Shown in pieces: positions 17,801 through 27,500 of a DNA stretch of 64,000 nt. The DNA comes from Bartonella grahamii ATCC 700132 (GTDB taxonomy: Bacteria > Pseudomonadota > Alphaproteobacteria > Rhizobiales > Rhizobiaceae). The stretch spans positions 122,960-186,959 of the forward strand of contig NZ_KI912377.1 in the NCBI RefSeq assembly GCF_000518085.1, in the 5' to 3' direction. A program made the translations under genes and the position numbers. The notes below the pieces were generated by a model. That model had not been told where the DNA came from, searched no databases, and saw only the letters and a list, made by a program, of their open reading frames with translations. Position 1 is the first letter of the stretch, and each line of letters opens with the position of its first letter.

Positions 17801-19412
17801 CTGCTGTTTTTTCTTGGAGGTTTTCATTTATTTTCAAGACATGAGATTCCAAGAAGTTACCAAGTTTTTCAGCATTATCCTCTAAAGCCTGGCTGCGTTC
17901 TATAAAGGAATCAATGATGGAATCACTATGTTCTTTAAGAGAAAGATCAACAGTTGCTAAACGTTGTTCAAAGGCTCCAATTGCTTGCGAGGTTACGTTA
18001 TCAAATTTAGAAGAGAGTTTATGTGCTTGGTCGTCGAGCTTTAAGATCTTCTCATCAAAATTCTGTAGAGATTGATTATTACGATCAATAAGAGCTTTAT
18101 CCAAGGCTTTAAACTTTTCATCGACAGCGTGCAAAGTTTGATCTGTTACTGCTTGTATATGTGTTGCAATTTTAGCAACATGTACTTCCGCTTTTTCAGC
18201 TGTTTCATTAAAGGTTTTTTCTATTTGCTTTTCATTATGATCAAATCGTTTTGCAAAACCATCGAAGTTTTTTCCTAATTCATGAAAAAAATCTGTGTTT
18301 TTCTGCTGAATTTGTGTTGTTGTTTCGTTAAATTTTTCAACAAGCTGATTTGTTACGCCATCACCGGCATAGGAAAGTTTTTCAACAAGGTCTTCACCTT
18401 GTTTTTGTAAAGTTTGAGAGAGAGTTTGTGCAAGCTTTTCAACATTGGTTACAATTTTAGAGGTAACTAAACCAAATTCATCACTCAGTTGTTCTTGGGT
18501 TCCTTTAATTGTTGATTGTACGCGATCTGCGTGATTCAAAATGGCGATGCGTTCATTGCTCAATTCTTTGATTAATGTGTGAATACGTGATTCATTCTCA
18601 GCATAGGCTTGTTCTAGGTTGTGAACTTCACCTTGTATGATTGCTTCAAGTTCAACAGCACGTCCGAGGGTACGTTCAATACCTTCGTTCATTGCCGCTA
18701 CTTCTTCACGAATGGTTTGCCCTATAGCAATAGCTTGTTTTTCAGATAAATGTTGTGGTTCACTAAGGCGTTGTGCAGCATTTGTCATAAGAAGAGCAAT
18801 GTTATGCAAGTCGTTTGAACGTTTTGTTAATTGAGCAACGCCCCAAGATATAAGGATAGGAATTGCTGTTCCGGCTGCTACAGCAAGTCCTGTTGGGGAT
18901 GTAACAAAAGTGCTGATATTGGATAAGGAGCTGAGTCCGGTAGGTGCGAGCTTATGCGCAATAAAAGCTCCTCCCGTTGCCCATAAAGCACTAAGCGCTG
19001 TTGTATACCAGTAGACTCGAGAGGAAGAACGCTGCTTTAATAGTCCAAAATTTACAGGGGTTGTTATATCATCATTTGCAGGAAGAAGTTTTGTAGACAA
19101 CAATGTATTATGAACAGTTCCACCTGAAATATCAGGTGAAGGTTTTGGAGCGAAAAGCTGTTCAACAACGGATTTATCAACAACAGCTTCATCATGAATA
19201 TTAGAAACAAAAGTTGACGTACCGTTTTCAGCAAAGAATTCTTCTTCTGCCATTGCAATTTTTTGAATCAGATCATCGACATTAACAATATTTTCAGAAT
19301 TATTGGATGATATTGTTTCAAATTCTGTGTCATTGAAATTAAAGTTCATAGCTTTTGTGAGGGCTTCTTCAACTTCAACTTCAAATGTTTGCAATTTGGT
19401 TCTGCGTGCCAT
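14853..19412 (-). CDS. Giant coiled-coil membrane protein, growth pole ring (GPR/RgsE)-like
   Basis: 1519 residues. The acidic N-terminus (to about 130) is followed by two membrane segments near 133-152 (VYWYTTALSALWATGG) and 173-194 (GLAVAAGTAIPILIS). From about 200 to 1270 it is almost continuous heptad-rich alpha-helix resembling apolipoprotein A1/A4/E repeats, with recurring units of the type S..A...T..L..R...L. A proline-rich linker and a conserved-looking C-terminal domain follow (YVTDFEKLLRDIS, ISDTGKVYTMLAHASGR). In Agrobacterium and Sinorhizobium proteins with this layout (GPR, RgsE; about 2000 residues) organise the growing pole. Start ATG has GAGG 7 bases upstream. Orthology is inferred from architecture. 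Confidence 0.75.
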   Translation of the reverse strand: MARRTKLQTFEVEVEEALTKAMNFNFNDTEFETISSNNSENIVNVDDLIQKIAMAEEEFFAENGTSTFVSNIHDEAVVDKSVVEQLFAPKPSPDISGGTVHNTLLSTKLLPANDDITTPVNFGLLKQRSSSRVYWYTTALSALWATGGAFIAHKLAPTGLSSLSNISTFVTSPTGLAVAAGTAIPILISWGVAQLTKRSNDLHNIALLMTNAAQRLSEPQHLSEKQAIAIGQTIREEVAAMNEGIERTLGRAVELEAIIQGEVHNLEQAYAENESRIHTLIKELSNERIAILNHADRVQSTIKGTQEQLSDEFGLVTSKIVTNVEKLAQTLSQTLQKQGEDLVEKLSYAGDGVTNQLVEKFNETTTQIQQKNTDFFHELGKNFDGFAKRFDHNEKQIEKTFNETAEKAEVHVAKIATHIQAVTDQTLHAVDEKFKALDKALIDRNNQSLQNFDEKILKLDDQAHKLSSKFDNVTSQAIGAFEQRLATVDLSLKEHSDSIIDSFIERSQALEDNAEKLGNFLESHVLKINENLQEKTADITHAFTNGREAILSAIDKSKESLREEIQYVDNAIVDIIQERSQDFKVQLSDQRALMADMLDNEKNKIADTLRNQIDVLSQNTSHIEKVLAENIQVVDKQAENHITNIIQCTEKLQDVIVQSCNTTQDALEAQARNIDIRADALRDSLAINSFSLNEVLADQARTLEQRMETIHNLIAKSDIRVDVALKQQIDLVESAIVANNKNITETVQDHIKNLESHAEILKNTLSQSSGVFFETLETRMESFDTDLEDRAHKIFERTTTLEETLSEKFSQICEAIDMQTSVIEERSDTLKTSLMLNNEQSQIIQQALESSVDNMRVTLEDSVNIVTDNLHNKIIKASDILSSTSEQILSSVTNVTTQAENILSESGNRIVSNVKKTVYDTSEKVLSVLSEQTAHTVEAFATASHNAQALLNETIHTSTTAIEQVLNERCDVLHHSMQNLKNNLGYQLSDVTSRLEDAENQTATQISKHVGKITELTNHLNQAAQNTTESIDSLTQHIGEQLSLSTQEAEQRIYAHNEFLVNSLTKANSETLQTITVMKEELVNNVSSVLTQLNQSIYNFNENSNVLLSAVQNIDGQFNESANNFFRNTDQVAERLSASNQALNNNVEILQRLSKNTFEQISHITSSFGEHAKTLSQTIHVLEQSENSLSTTLEEKHNTLSVLSDALVSKSHEINQLIGHYEKIFNSALERSDKNARNSTNSFQQSLNRLVSEASARFSEAAEDIRRSADEVRLELSKINNDINENVKKLPEKTKETTQTIRTALNEQITALQDLVSVIQNDQKSAKKQLISEFPASSTFNQRSDNSTESVKKIVPPKPILQQDQSKKRPNKWVSNLLERASREETFYDAPPSDNVLTSVQTKPSPANSSLNSLASGIVQAINHNAIVELWDHYQRGQKNIVTERLYTLNGQKIFEMIKRKYMSDFEFKRSVNQYVTDFEKLLRDISRSSGSSSSVRKYLISDTGKVYTMLAHASGRIQ

Positions 19413-20068
19413 ACTCGCCTCGTACTCTTACAGACGGAAAAGGGATACGTCCTCTTCCACATAATTTCTACATACTAGCTGTTAATTATTTAGAAAGGAA
19501 TATGCTTAGGAAAAAATTTTAAAAACTTATCAAGATAAAGTTAACGCGGTTTCTTATACCCTGTTTAAAAATGTTATAAAATATAGTAAAAACAATTTAT
19601 TATTTGAATCTAACAAAAACAAAAATACTGTTTACAACTTGTGTTTATAAAAAACTTTATAAGCCGCTAGTCTTTGAAATAAGGATAATTTAATAGCGGT
19701 TATATATACAGTAGGGTGGCGAATACCTCTCTATTAATACCGATGATCGTTAATAAATATTGTTGTCCGTTTACTTTTATTGATTCTAAATGAAGCAGCT
19801 TCATCATCACATATAGTCTGTAATAGCTTAGGATGTATAAAAGTATGCCTTTGAATTGTAAGCTCATAAAAAAGTAAACGTGGAAAAATTTTTAATTTAA
19901 TATCGCTTTTCGTAAGTTGCGCTTTATTATTGCCTTAAAGAGCCGTTTTTTCTCTAATTTCAGTTGTTTGTTGCTAAATTTTGAAGCTTCTACGTTGACA
20001 ATTGGATATTTTTCAGTCGATATGCATGCACGAATATTTTATGCAATCGAGATGAAGGTGTAAGAATA
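19413..20068. other. Divergent intergenic region between the GPR-like gene and hfq
   Basis: 656 bases between two divergent genes; it must carry both promoters. TTGACA at 19995-20000 is followed after 17 bases by CGATAT (20018-20023), a plausible sigma-70 promoter for hfq with a start near 20030. No frame, RNA gene or long repeat was seen in the rest. Confidence 0.5.
19995..20023 (+). promoter_or_regulatory. Candidate sigma-70 promoter of hfq
   Basis: A consensus -35 hexamer TTGACA and a weak -10 CGATAT at 17-base spacing, about 45 bases before the hfq start codon. Confidence 0.4.
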
Positions 20069-20308
20069 ATGGCAGAGCGATCACAACACCTGCAAGATGT
20101 GTTTTTAAATACGGTGCGTAAGCAAAAAATTTCCCTTACAATTTTTCTTGTCAATGGCGTTAAACTCACAGGTATTGTAACTTCATTTGATAATTTTTGT
20201 GTTCTTTTACGCCGAGATGGACACGCGCAATTGGTTTATAAGCATGCTATTTCTACGATTATGCCTGGACAGCCTGTGCAGATGTTTGAGGGTGAAAGTC
20301 CTGAGTAA
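20069..20308 (+). CDS. hfq: RNA chaperone Hfq
   Basis: A 79-residue Sm-like protein that forms hexamers and matches small RNAs with mRNAs. Sm1 is seen in [15 protein letters not shown] with FDNF, and Sm2 in the YKHAISTI motif near the C-terminus; the QDVFLN segment of the proximal RNA face is present. AAGGTG lies upstream of ATG 20069. It is followed 54 bases later by hflX, the usual pairing. Confidence 0.97.
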   Translation: MAERSQHLQDVFLNTVRKQKISLTIFLVNGVKLTGIVTSFDNFCVLLRRDGHAQLVYKHAISTIMPGQPVQMFEGESPE

Positions 20309-20362
20309 GCATGTCATTTTAAGATAGACCTCTTATCCCATTTTAAAAGTACTTAGATTGCT

Positions 20363-21706
20363 ATGATAAATGAAAATGAGAGATTAGGAGGGATATTTTC
20401 GCAGAATACAGGACAGGTGCGCGCACTTGTTTTGATACCAATTTTTCAAGAAAATAGAAGTGAAAGCTCTTTGAGAGAGTGTTCGATATCTTCTCGTGTT
20501 AAAGAGTCATTAGGCTTAGCGCGTGCTATAAGGTTAGAAGTTGTTAATTATGAAACGATTAATATTGCAACGCCTCGCTCTGCAACTCTCTTTGGAAAAG
20601 GTAAAGTAGATGCGTTAACCTGTTACATAGATGAATATTCTATTGAGCTTGCGATTGTAGATCACTTTTTAACACCAGTACAGCAGCGTAATTTAGAAAA
20701 ATTATGGAATTGCAAAGTTATCGATAGAACGGCTTTGATTCTTGAAATTTTTGGGGATCGTGCACGAACAAAAGAAGGAGTTTTGCAAGTAGAGTTAGCG
20801 CATTTGTCCTATCAAAAAGGACGACTTGTGCGTAGTTGGACGCACTTGGAAAGGCAACGGGGGGGGCGTGGCTTCTTAGGTGGACCTGGTGAAACGCAAA
20901 TTGAAGCAGACAGGCGTCTTTTACAAGAGAAAATTATTCGTATTCGACGCGAATTGGAAACGGTTATAAAAACACGTGCACTTCATAGAGCAAAAAGGAA
21001 AAAAACATCTTATCCTGTTGTGGCACTGGTAGGATATACGAATACAGGAAAATCAACTCTCTTTAACCGTCTAAGTGGTGCAGATGTTTTAGCAAAGAAT
21101 ATGTTATTTGCAACGCTTGATCCGACTTTGCGCAAAGTTGTTCTTCCCCATGGAAAAACTATTCTTTTGTCTGATACTGTAGGGTTTATTTCTAATTTGC
21201 CAACAAATTTGATTGCAGCTTTTAGAGCAACCCTTGAAGAAGTGGTTGAAGCGGATCTCATTCTTCATGTAAGAGATATGTCAGATCTTGATCATCGTGC
21301 ACATGCTCAAGATGTTTTAGAAGTGCTTTCAAGTCTTGATATCGATATTGATGATATGGAGCATATCATAGAAGTTTGGAATAAGATTGATATGTTGGAT
21401 GAGCAGGCATTGAATGTTTTACAAACAAGCGCAAAAACACGATTAAATCCTGCTCTCATGGTATCAGCGCTTAAGGGGGATGGACTCGATCAATTATTAA
21501 GAGCCATTGAAAAGCGAATTTTTGGAGAGGTGCAAAGCATTGAATATCTTTTAAAACCTCATGAAATGTCGCTTATCGATTGGTTTTATGAAAACTCTGC
21601 GGAAATAATGCAAGAAGGACATGATGATGGGTCTGTTACTATTAGAGCCGTTATTACTTCTGAAGCAAAAAAACAATTAGAGAACATCAAAAAAAATATG
21701 AATTAA
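20363..21706 (+). CDS. hflX: Ribosome-associated GTPase HflX
   Basis: 447 residues. The N-terminal HflX domain (SATLFGKGKVD, LVRSWTHLERQRGG, GPGETQIEADRR) is followed by a G domain with G1 GYTNTGKST, G3 DTVGFI and G4 NKID. HflX binds the 50S subunit and splits stalled or hibernating ribosomes, notably during heat stress. It is the second gene of the hfq-hflX pair and its length is normal. Confidence 0.95.
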   Translation: MINENERLGGIFSQNTGQVRALVLIPIFQENRSESSLRECSISSRVKESLGLARAIRLEVVNYETINIATPRSATLFGKGKVDALTCYIDEYSIELAIVDHFLTPVQQRNLEKLWNCKVIDRTALILEIFGDRARTKEGVLQVELAHLSYQKGRLVRSWTHLERQRGGRGFLGGPGETQIEADRRLLQEKIIRIRRELETVIKTRALHRAKRKKTSYPVVALVGYTNTGKSTLFNRLSGADVLAKNMLFATLDPTLRKVVLPHGKTILLSDTVGFISNLPTNLIAAFRATLEEVVEADLILHVRDMSDLDHRAHAQDVLEVLSSLDIDIDDMEHIIEVWNKIDMLDEQALNVLQTSAKTRLNPALMVSALKGDGLDQLLRAIEKRIFGEVQSIEYLLKPHEMSLIDWFYENSAEIMQEGHDDGSVTIRAVITSEAKKQLENIKKNMN

Positions 21707-21851
21707 GTTCTTTAAAGCTATTGCTGAACATTTGTGCTTAAATTTTATGTTTTTATTATCTGAAAAATAATATGACAGCAAGTTAAGAGGATAGTTACTA
21801 CTTTCTCTTAATAAAACAATATGAAGAAGTATTTTGCTGGTTAAAATAAAG

Positions 21852-23678
21852 ATGAGTCTTAAGTGTAATAAAAGACTATTCGTACGTACCGTATGGCGAA
21901 GCATTTTGATTGTTTTGCTATTACAAGTGCTATGTATATCTTTGATTTGGTTGTATTATTTTGTCCAACCCCGTGGTTACCAAGCAACTTTAATATTTTC
22001 GTTATCTGATTCTGTAGGAAAACCATTACCAATCAAAAAGCAAGACAATGTTATCGCCTTTTTGTTTTCACAGCCTATGTTCTTCAATGATTCGCAATTT
22101 TCTTTAAGTGCTTTTAATAAGAAAAAAAATCATGAAAATATCCGTTTATCGCGTCGTGGTGATTTTATCGATTTGACTTTTGAAGCTGAGACACTTGAAG
22201 CAGCTCAACGTGGGTTGGAAACTTGGTTTTCCGCATTTTCACAAGCAATCATAAAACAGAAACAATTCTTGTTAAATGATAAATTAGAAGACAAACAATA
22301 TGATAATACTGCAATCGTTAATATCGTGCAGGGATTTCGTACATCTGTTGAGTCTTTTATTCAGCAGGGTGTAAAACAAACAGAGCTTCATGATCTTTCT
22401 ATGCAATTAACGGAAGCAACTTTAAAGCGTATTCATTTAACAAGTTTGAATTCAACGATTAACACGATGCGTGAAAAGGGACAGTCTTTATTGTCTTTAT
22501 CGTTTATTGCAGGTAATTCAGCAATTGTTGCTCTGGAATCTAAACGTGATCTTTTGGAAACGCAAAGAGCACATATGGCGGTGCAATTGGGGTGGACACA
22601 TCCTCAAATTAAAGCAATGACTGCGGAATTAGAGACAGTTTCTCATCAATTAAAAAATAAAATTTTACAAATCGTTTATCAAGTTCATTCAGATGAGGTT
22701 ATTGCAACGGAATTAGAAAAACAGCTCAAAAAAAGAATAAACTTTTTTGTAAAAGATCAATCCCAATCTTTGAATGAAATATTTAACGAGTTTGAAAATA
22801 AAATAAAAGCAGCAGTCGATGCACAAAATAAAGCGATAAGTAACTCTGCTCAACGAAGAGAAAAAATTATTGGTTCATATCGGAGATTGAGTGATGATCC
22901 TCTTCTTTTACAAAACACAAATATCCACGTGGTTATGCCAACAACGTTAGCACCAATTTCTTTTATGGCTCTTTATGGAAAAAATATTTTTGTGAGTGCA
23001 TTGGCTAGCTTCCTTACTCTTTTACTAGGAATATTGTTATTTTATCCGTGCTTTAAAAGCAAAAAAGATCAACCTTCAGAAGAGGATTTGAGATCAAAAG
23101 AAAATGCTCTTAAGAAGAACGAGAGTATTTTAGTCTCTCAAGAAATGAAAAATCTTGAAGCTTTTATTACGATAGAGGGATTATCTGATGTTTTGAAATG
23201 GCGTGCTTCAACCATTATTTCAATCATTGGACCAGAGGCTGCACGGACAGCGGCAAAGCTTTCACTTCATCTCACAAAAGAGAACAAAACAATTTTGTTG
23301 GTCGATATTTCTGGTCAACAAATAGAGAAGGTCATTGGTCCACATCGCGGACTGAGTGATATTTTAACGGGCAATGCCCAGTTGCATGATGTTATTTACC
23401 GTGATTATGATACGGGGGTTGATATTCTTCCTCAGGGGTTAACAAGTGCTATTTCTGCACAAGATTTTTCAAATTACATTTCTCATATATTACAAGAATT
23501 TAAAACAGAATATGACTTTATCATCCTTGAGATGGCAAGCGAACCAAAATATGGATTTGAGCAATTTGCAGAGCTAACAGACTATTATATTTGTAATACT
23601 GTTCTTAATGAACAAGAATGGATGATGCGGATGGTAAGCAGCTTTCCAAAGACTGTTTATCGCGTTGTTGCATCATAA
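21852..23678 (+). CDS. Polysaccharide co-polymerase (Wzz/ExoP-like) with degenerate kinase domain
   Basis: About 608 residues. The first membrane helix lies near residues 13-38, a long periplasmic coiled-coil region follows, then a second helix (FVSALASFLTLLLGILLFY). A cytoplasmic domain resembles bacterial tyrosine kinases of chain-length regulators (ILLVDISGQQIEKVIG, HRGLSDILTGN, VDILPQGLT, YDFIILEMAS). The expected Walker A, G-x-G-K-[ST], is replaced by GPEAARTAAK, the second motif reads VDISG instead of the usual V/IDxDxR, and there is no C-terminal tyrosine cluster, so kinase activity is unlikely. No glycosyltransferase or wzx/wzy gene adjoins it. A TTG at 21834 is an alternative start. 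Confidence 0.72.
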   Translation: MSLKCNKRLFVRTVWRSILIVLLLQVLCISLIWLYYFVQPRGYQATLIFSLSDSVGKPLPIKKQDNVIAFLFSQPMFFNDSQFSLSAFNKKKNHENIRLSRRGDFIDLTFEAETLEAAQRGLETWFSAFSQAIIKQKQFLLNDKLEDKQYDNTAIVNIVQGFRTSVESFIQQGVKQTELHDLSMQLTEATLKRIHLTSLNSTINTMREKGQSLLSLSFIAGNSAIVALESKRDLLETQRAHMAVQLGWTHPQIKAMTAELETVSHQLKNKILQIVYQVHSDEVIATELEKQLKKRINFFVKDQSQSLNEIFNEFENKIKAAVDAQNKAISNSAQRREKIIGSYRRLSDDPLLLQNTNIHVVMPTTLAPISFMALYGKNIFVSALASFLTLLLGILLFYPCFKSKKDQPSEEDLRSKENALKKNESILVSQEMKNLEAFITIEGLSDVLKWRASTIISIIGPEAARTAAKLSLHLTKENKTILLVDISGQQIEKVIGPHRGLSDILTGNAQLHDVIYRDYDTGVDILPQGLTSAISAQDFSNYISHILQEFKTEYDFIILEMASEPKYGFEQFAELTDYYICNTVLNEQEWMMRMVSSFPKTVYRVVAS

Positions 23679-23809
23679 ACTTCGTAAAAAAGAAATATGT
23701 ATCGCATGTTATAGTGGTACGCTTGTTTTTTGCTAAAGTTATAGTACATACTAGAATACACAAAGATTTGATGTTTAAATTTTAAAATGCATTGTAGTTG
23801 GAGAGAAGC

Positions 23810-24901
23810 GTGGGGCAATCAGAGATGGCAGTAAAGAGATTAAACAATAGCATTTTAACGCCCGTGCAAAAGAAAAATAGAAAACAAATACAGGTGTGGC
23901 TTTACTCTATTTTATTGCTTTGTTTAGCAATTGTCTTAGTAGGTGGCGCTACTCGTTTGACGGGATCAGGATTATCTATAACGGAATGGAAGCCAATACA
24001 CGGCGTTATTCCACCGATTGGTGTGGATCAATGGCAAGAGGAATTTTTAAAATATCAACAGATAGCACAATATAAGCTGCTTAATCCTGATATGACCTTA
24101 AGTGCTTTTAAGGTCATTTTTTGGTGGGAATGGGCGCATCGTGTTCTTGGGCGTCTTGTTGGTCTTGTCGCTTTATTGGGGCTCATTTGGTTTTGGGCGA
24201 CTAAGCGTATTGAAAAAAATATCTTACTCTCGCTTATTGTCGTGCCTATTCTTATCGCCTTTCAAGGCTTTATTGGTTGGTGGATGGTTGCTTCAGGGAT
24301 TGGGCAAAGTAATTTAACAAGTGTGAGCCAATATCGTTTGGCATTTCATCTTATAACGGCATGTTTTGTTATTGTTTTTGTCACTTATTTATCTCGAGGA
24401 CTTGCAGAATACTCAGAAAAGCCAGCAAATCAAAAGGTGCAATATTTTGCGGCTTGGCTTGTTGTTCTCGTCTTGATAGAGATTTATTTTGGAGCTTTGG
24501 TTGCAGGGCTTCATGCTGGAAAAGTCTATAATACATGGCCTCTTATGGATGGGCAGATTATTCCTGATGGATTGTTGCAGCTTCGTCCTGTTTGGCTCAA
24601 TTTATTCGAAAATTCCTTAATGGTTCAATTTATTCATCGGTTTTTTGCTTATTTTTTATTTATTGTCTCAGTTATTCATGCTTTCTATGTACAAAAAAAC
24701 ATTCCACATTCAACCCATTCTCGTCGTGCATTTCTTATCTGTGTTATGATTATTATCCAAGCACTCTTGGGTATCTTAACACTGTTACATGAGGTTCCGA
24801 TAAGTTTAGGGCTCATTCACCAAAGTATGGCACTAGCAGTGTTGTGTTTTGCGGTTGCGCACTGGCGAGCAACGAAAGGGGCATATCGCGTTGTTGAGTA
24901 A
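23810..24901 (+). CDS. ctaA: Heme A synthase (COX15/CtaA)
   Basis: Converts heme O to heme A for cytochrome aa3 oxidase. Eight hydrophobic segments are visible. The heme-ligand histidines are in EWAHRVLGR, RLAFHLITA, IHRFFAYFLF and LIHQSMALAVL, and the periplasmic signature GGATRLTGSGLSITEWKP is complete, as expected for type 2 (alphaproteobacterial/mitochondrial) CtaA. Three starts are possible: TTG 23798, GTG 23810 (GGAGAG 4 bases upstream, chosen) and ATG 23825. It converges on argC with a 20-base gap. Confidence 0.94.
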   Translation: MGQSEMAVKRLNNSILTPVQKKNRKQIQVWLYSILLLCLAIVLVGGATRLTGSGLSITEWKPIHGVIPPIGVDQWQEEFLKYQQIAQYKLLNPDMTLSAFKVIFWWEWAHRVLGRLVGLVALLGLIWFWATKRIEKNILLSLIVVPILIAFQGFIGWWMVASGIGQSNLTSVSQYRLAFHLITACFVIVFVTYLSRGLAEYSEKPANQKVQYFAAWLVVLVLIEIYFGALVAGLHAGKVYNTWPLMDGQIIPDGLLQLRPVWLNLFENSLMVQFIHRFFAYFLFIVSVIHAFYVQKNIPHSTHSRRAFLICVMIIIQALLGILTLLHEVPISLGLIHQSMALAVLCFAVAHWRATKGAYRVVE

Positions 24902-24921
24902 AAGTTTGTATTTAGGGAGTT

Positions 24922-25854
24922 TTAGTCGCTTGAAAGCATTAAGTCGAGGTTCTGAATAGCCGCAGCTGATGCGCCTTTTCCTAAATTATCGAATATGGCG
25001 CTGAGATTAAAAATACCTTCACGATCATTTCCAAATACGAACAGTTTCATATCATCTTTATTGGCTAAACACTCTGGATTAAGTCTTTGAAGTGAAGCAG
25101 TTTCTTCTTGTGATGCAACTAAAATGGTATTTTGTCCATCGTAATGGTTTGCGAGAATTTCGCGCAAATCAGAACAGTTTGCTGATTTTGTGAATAAATG
25201 GCGATGCAGAGGAAGATTCACAATCATTCCTTGGGGAAAACGACCAACACTTGGTATAAAAATTGGGGTTTGGTTGATTTGTCCATAAATTTTAATTTCT
25301 GGCACATGTTTGTGTTCAAGATTAAGACCATAGATAAAATAATTGTCCTGAATATTTTGTTGAGATTGATTTTCCATTTGTAAAATCAACTGTTTTCCAC
25401 CACCAGTATAGCCGGAGATTGCATTAATCGATACGGGATAATAGGCGTCTAGCAGTCCTGCTTCACGGAGTGGGCGAATCAAACTAATGGCACCGGTAGG
25501 ATAGCACCCAGGATTGGTTACATAATGTGCTGCTTGGATGCGCTTTCTTTGTCCTGCTGTCATTTCAGGAAAACCGTAAACCCAGTCTGGTGCAACACGG
25601 TGGGCTGTCGAGCTATCAATAATCCTAATGTTTTTATTTTTTTTAAGCCAATGAACTGTTTCGCGTGCAGTATCATCTGGAAGACACAAAATAGCAATAT
25701 CGGCTTGATTAAGATAGTCTTGTCGCAGATGAACATTATGGCGATCTTTATGAGCAAGAGAGAGTAGTTTTAAATCTGTACGCTTCTCTAAGCGTTTTTG
25801 TATTTGTAGTCCGGTTGTGCCATGTTCACCATCAATAAAAACTTTGGTTAGCAT
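24922..25854 (-). CDS. argC: N-acetyl-gamma-glutamyl-phosphate reductase, short type
   Basis: Third step of arginine synthesis: NADPH-dependent reduction of N-acetylglutamyl phosphate. The NADP-binding start reads FIDGEHGTTGLQI, the catalytic Cys117 lies in NPGCYPTGAI, and SGYTGGGK is present. At 310 residues it belongs to the shorter type 2 form found in Alphaproteobacteria. It stands alone; no other arg gene is nearby. Confidence 0.95.
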   Translation of the reverse strand: MLTKVFIDGEHGTTGLQIQKRLEKRTDLKLLSLAHKDRHNVHLRQDYLNQADIAILCLPDDTARETVHWLKKNKNIRIIDSSTAHRVAPDWVYGFPEMTAGQRKRIQAAHYVTNPGCYPTGAISLIRPLREAGLLDAYYPVSINAISGYTGGGKQLILQMENQSQQNIQDNYFIYGLNLEHKHVPEIKIYGQINQTPIFIPSVGRFPQGMIVNLPLHRHLFTKSANCSDLREILANHYDGQNTILVASQEETASLQRLNPECLANKDDMKLFVFGNDREGIFNLSAIFDNLGKGASAAAIQNLDLMLSSD

Positions 25855-26175
25855 TCTTATTTGCCTTGTATTAACTTTGCCTATTATATTCAGCTTTTCA
25901 CATTATAAATTATTTTTAATCATTAAATTATTGAATTTCTTTAGATTATAGATACCTTTTGTAAAAGGTGTAAACAAATAAGAGTGTAAAAAAAGAAATG
26001 TAATCTCATTTTTCATCATTCTTGAGAGGGAAGTTTTTCACTGTTTTTATAACAAAGAGTAAGATAAATATTTGCATCATTATTTTTGAGTGTAAGTGGT
26101 TTAAAATGTTTGGTTTGCATGGTTTGCTGTGTTATCGTTCAGTGACTTTATTTTTTTATGTTAGGAACGTGTTTT
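25855..26175. other. Divergent promoter region argC/glyA
   Basis: About 320 AT-rich bases between divergent genes. I looked for a riboswitch-like structure upstream of glyA and saw none. AGGAA (26163-26167) is the ribosome site of glyA. Confidence 0.45.
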
Positions 26176-27489
26176 ATGACCCAGCAAGCAAGTGACGCAG
26201 AAAAGCGCTTTTTTAATGATAATTTACAAACTGTTGATGGTGCAATCTTTGATGCAATTAGAGGGGAGTTTGAGCGTCAACAACATGAAATTGAGCTGAT
26301 TGCTTCAGAGAATATTGTTTCAAGGGCGGTCCTTGAAGCGCAGGGGTCTGTTTTAACTAATAAGTATGCAGAAGGTTATCCAAGAAAGCGCTACTATGGC
26401 GGGTGTCAATTTGTTGATGTCGTTGAAGATTTAGCCATTGAAAGGGCAAAACAGCTTTTTGGTGCTGCTTTTGCAAATGTACAGCCTAATTCTGGTAGCC
26501 AAATGAATCAAGCTGTCTTTTTAGCTTTACTTCAGCCTGGTGACACATTTATGGGATTAGACTTAAATGCTGGTGGTCACCTTACGCATGGTTCATCTGT
26601 TAATATGTCAGGAAAATGGTTTGATGTTGTTTCCTATGGTGTGCGTCAAGAAGATCAGATTATTGATATGGATGAGGTTGAGCAGCTTGCAAAAGAACGT
26701 AAGCCCAAACTTATTATAGCGGGTGGCTCATCTTATCCACGGCTATGGGATTGGAAACGATTCCGTGAAATTGCAGATGAGATTGGTGCTCATCTACTCG
26801 TTGATATGTCTCATATTGCCGGTCTTGTTGCTGGTGGCGTGCATCCTTCACCCGTTCCACATGCGCATATTGTAACAACAACAACACATAAGTCGCTTCG
26901 AGGTCCTCGTGGTGGTTTAATATTGACAAATGATGAGTCTTTATCCAGAAAAATTAATTCTGCAATTTTTCCTGGTCTTCAAGGTGGTCCTTTAATGCAT
27001 GTAATTGCCGCAAAGGCTGTTGCGTTTGAGGAGGCTTTGCGTCCCTCTTTCAAGAGTTACAGTGCCAATGTGGTCGCTAATGCGAAAACTTTAGCAAAAA
27101 TATTACAGAGTAATGGTTTTAATATTGTTTCTGGTGGTACAGATAATCATTTGTTGTTGGTTGATTTACGTTCCAAAAATCTAACAGGTAAACGTGCTGA
27201 ATTGGCTTTGGGGCGCGCTCGTATTACCTGCAATAAAAATGGTATTCCTTTTGATCCTGAAACGCCATCTATAACATCGGGAATTCGCTTGGGATCACCT
27301 GCTGCCACAACACGTGGTTTTTTAGAAAAAGAGTTTATTCAAGTTGGTCATCTGGTTTCAGAAGTTCTTGATGGTCTTCGGAGCGCAAAAAGTGATGAAG
27401 ATAATTATGCCGTTGAAATGGCTGTTGAGAAAAAGGTAAAAGATATAACGAGTCAATTTCCTCTTTACTCTTATCTTAGTACTCGTTAA
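26176..27489 (+). CDS. glyA: Serine hydroxymethyltransferase
   Basis: Interconverts serine and glycine with tetrahydrofolate, the main source of one-carbon units. The protein has 437 residues. The PLP lysine is Lys239 in [41 protein letters not shown] and [12 protein letters not shown] are typical. The start at [10 protein letters not shown] follows AGGAA at 8 bases; an upstream in-frame ATG at 26158 lacks one. It is the first gene of a tight six-gene run ending with nusB. Confidence 0.97.
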   Translation: MTQQASDAEKRFFNDNLQTVDGAIFDAIRGEFERQQHEIELIASENIVSRAVLEAQGSVLTNKYAEGYPRKRYYGGCQFVDVVEDLAIERAKQLFGAAFANVQPNSGSQMNQAVFLALLQPGDTFMGLDLNAGGHLTHGSSVNMSGKWFDVVSYGVRQEDQIIDMDEVEQLAKERKPKLIIAGGSSYPRLWDWKRFREIADEIGAHLLVDMSHIAGLVAGGVHPSPVPHAHIVTTTTHKSLRGPRGGLILTNDESLSRKINSAIFPGLQGGPLMHVIAAKAVAFEEALRPSFKSYSANVVANAKTLAKILQSNGFNIVSGGTDNHLLLVDLRSKNLTGKRAELALGRARITCNKNGIPFDPETPSITSGIRLGSPAATTRGFLEKEFIQVGHLVSEVLDGLRSAKSDEDNYAVEMAVEKKVKDITSQFPLYSYLSTR

Positions 27490-27500
27490 GGACATAAAAG

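Noticed and set aside
25855..26175. Possible glycine or FMN riboswitch ahead of the glyA-rib operon
   Set aside because: No conserved riboswitch core or paired structure of that type was seen.
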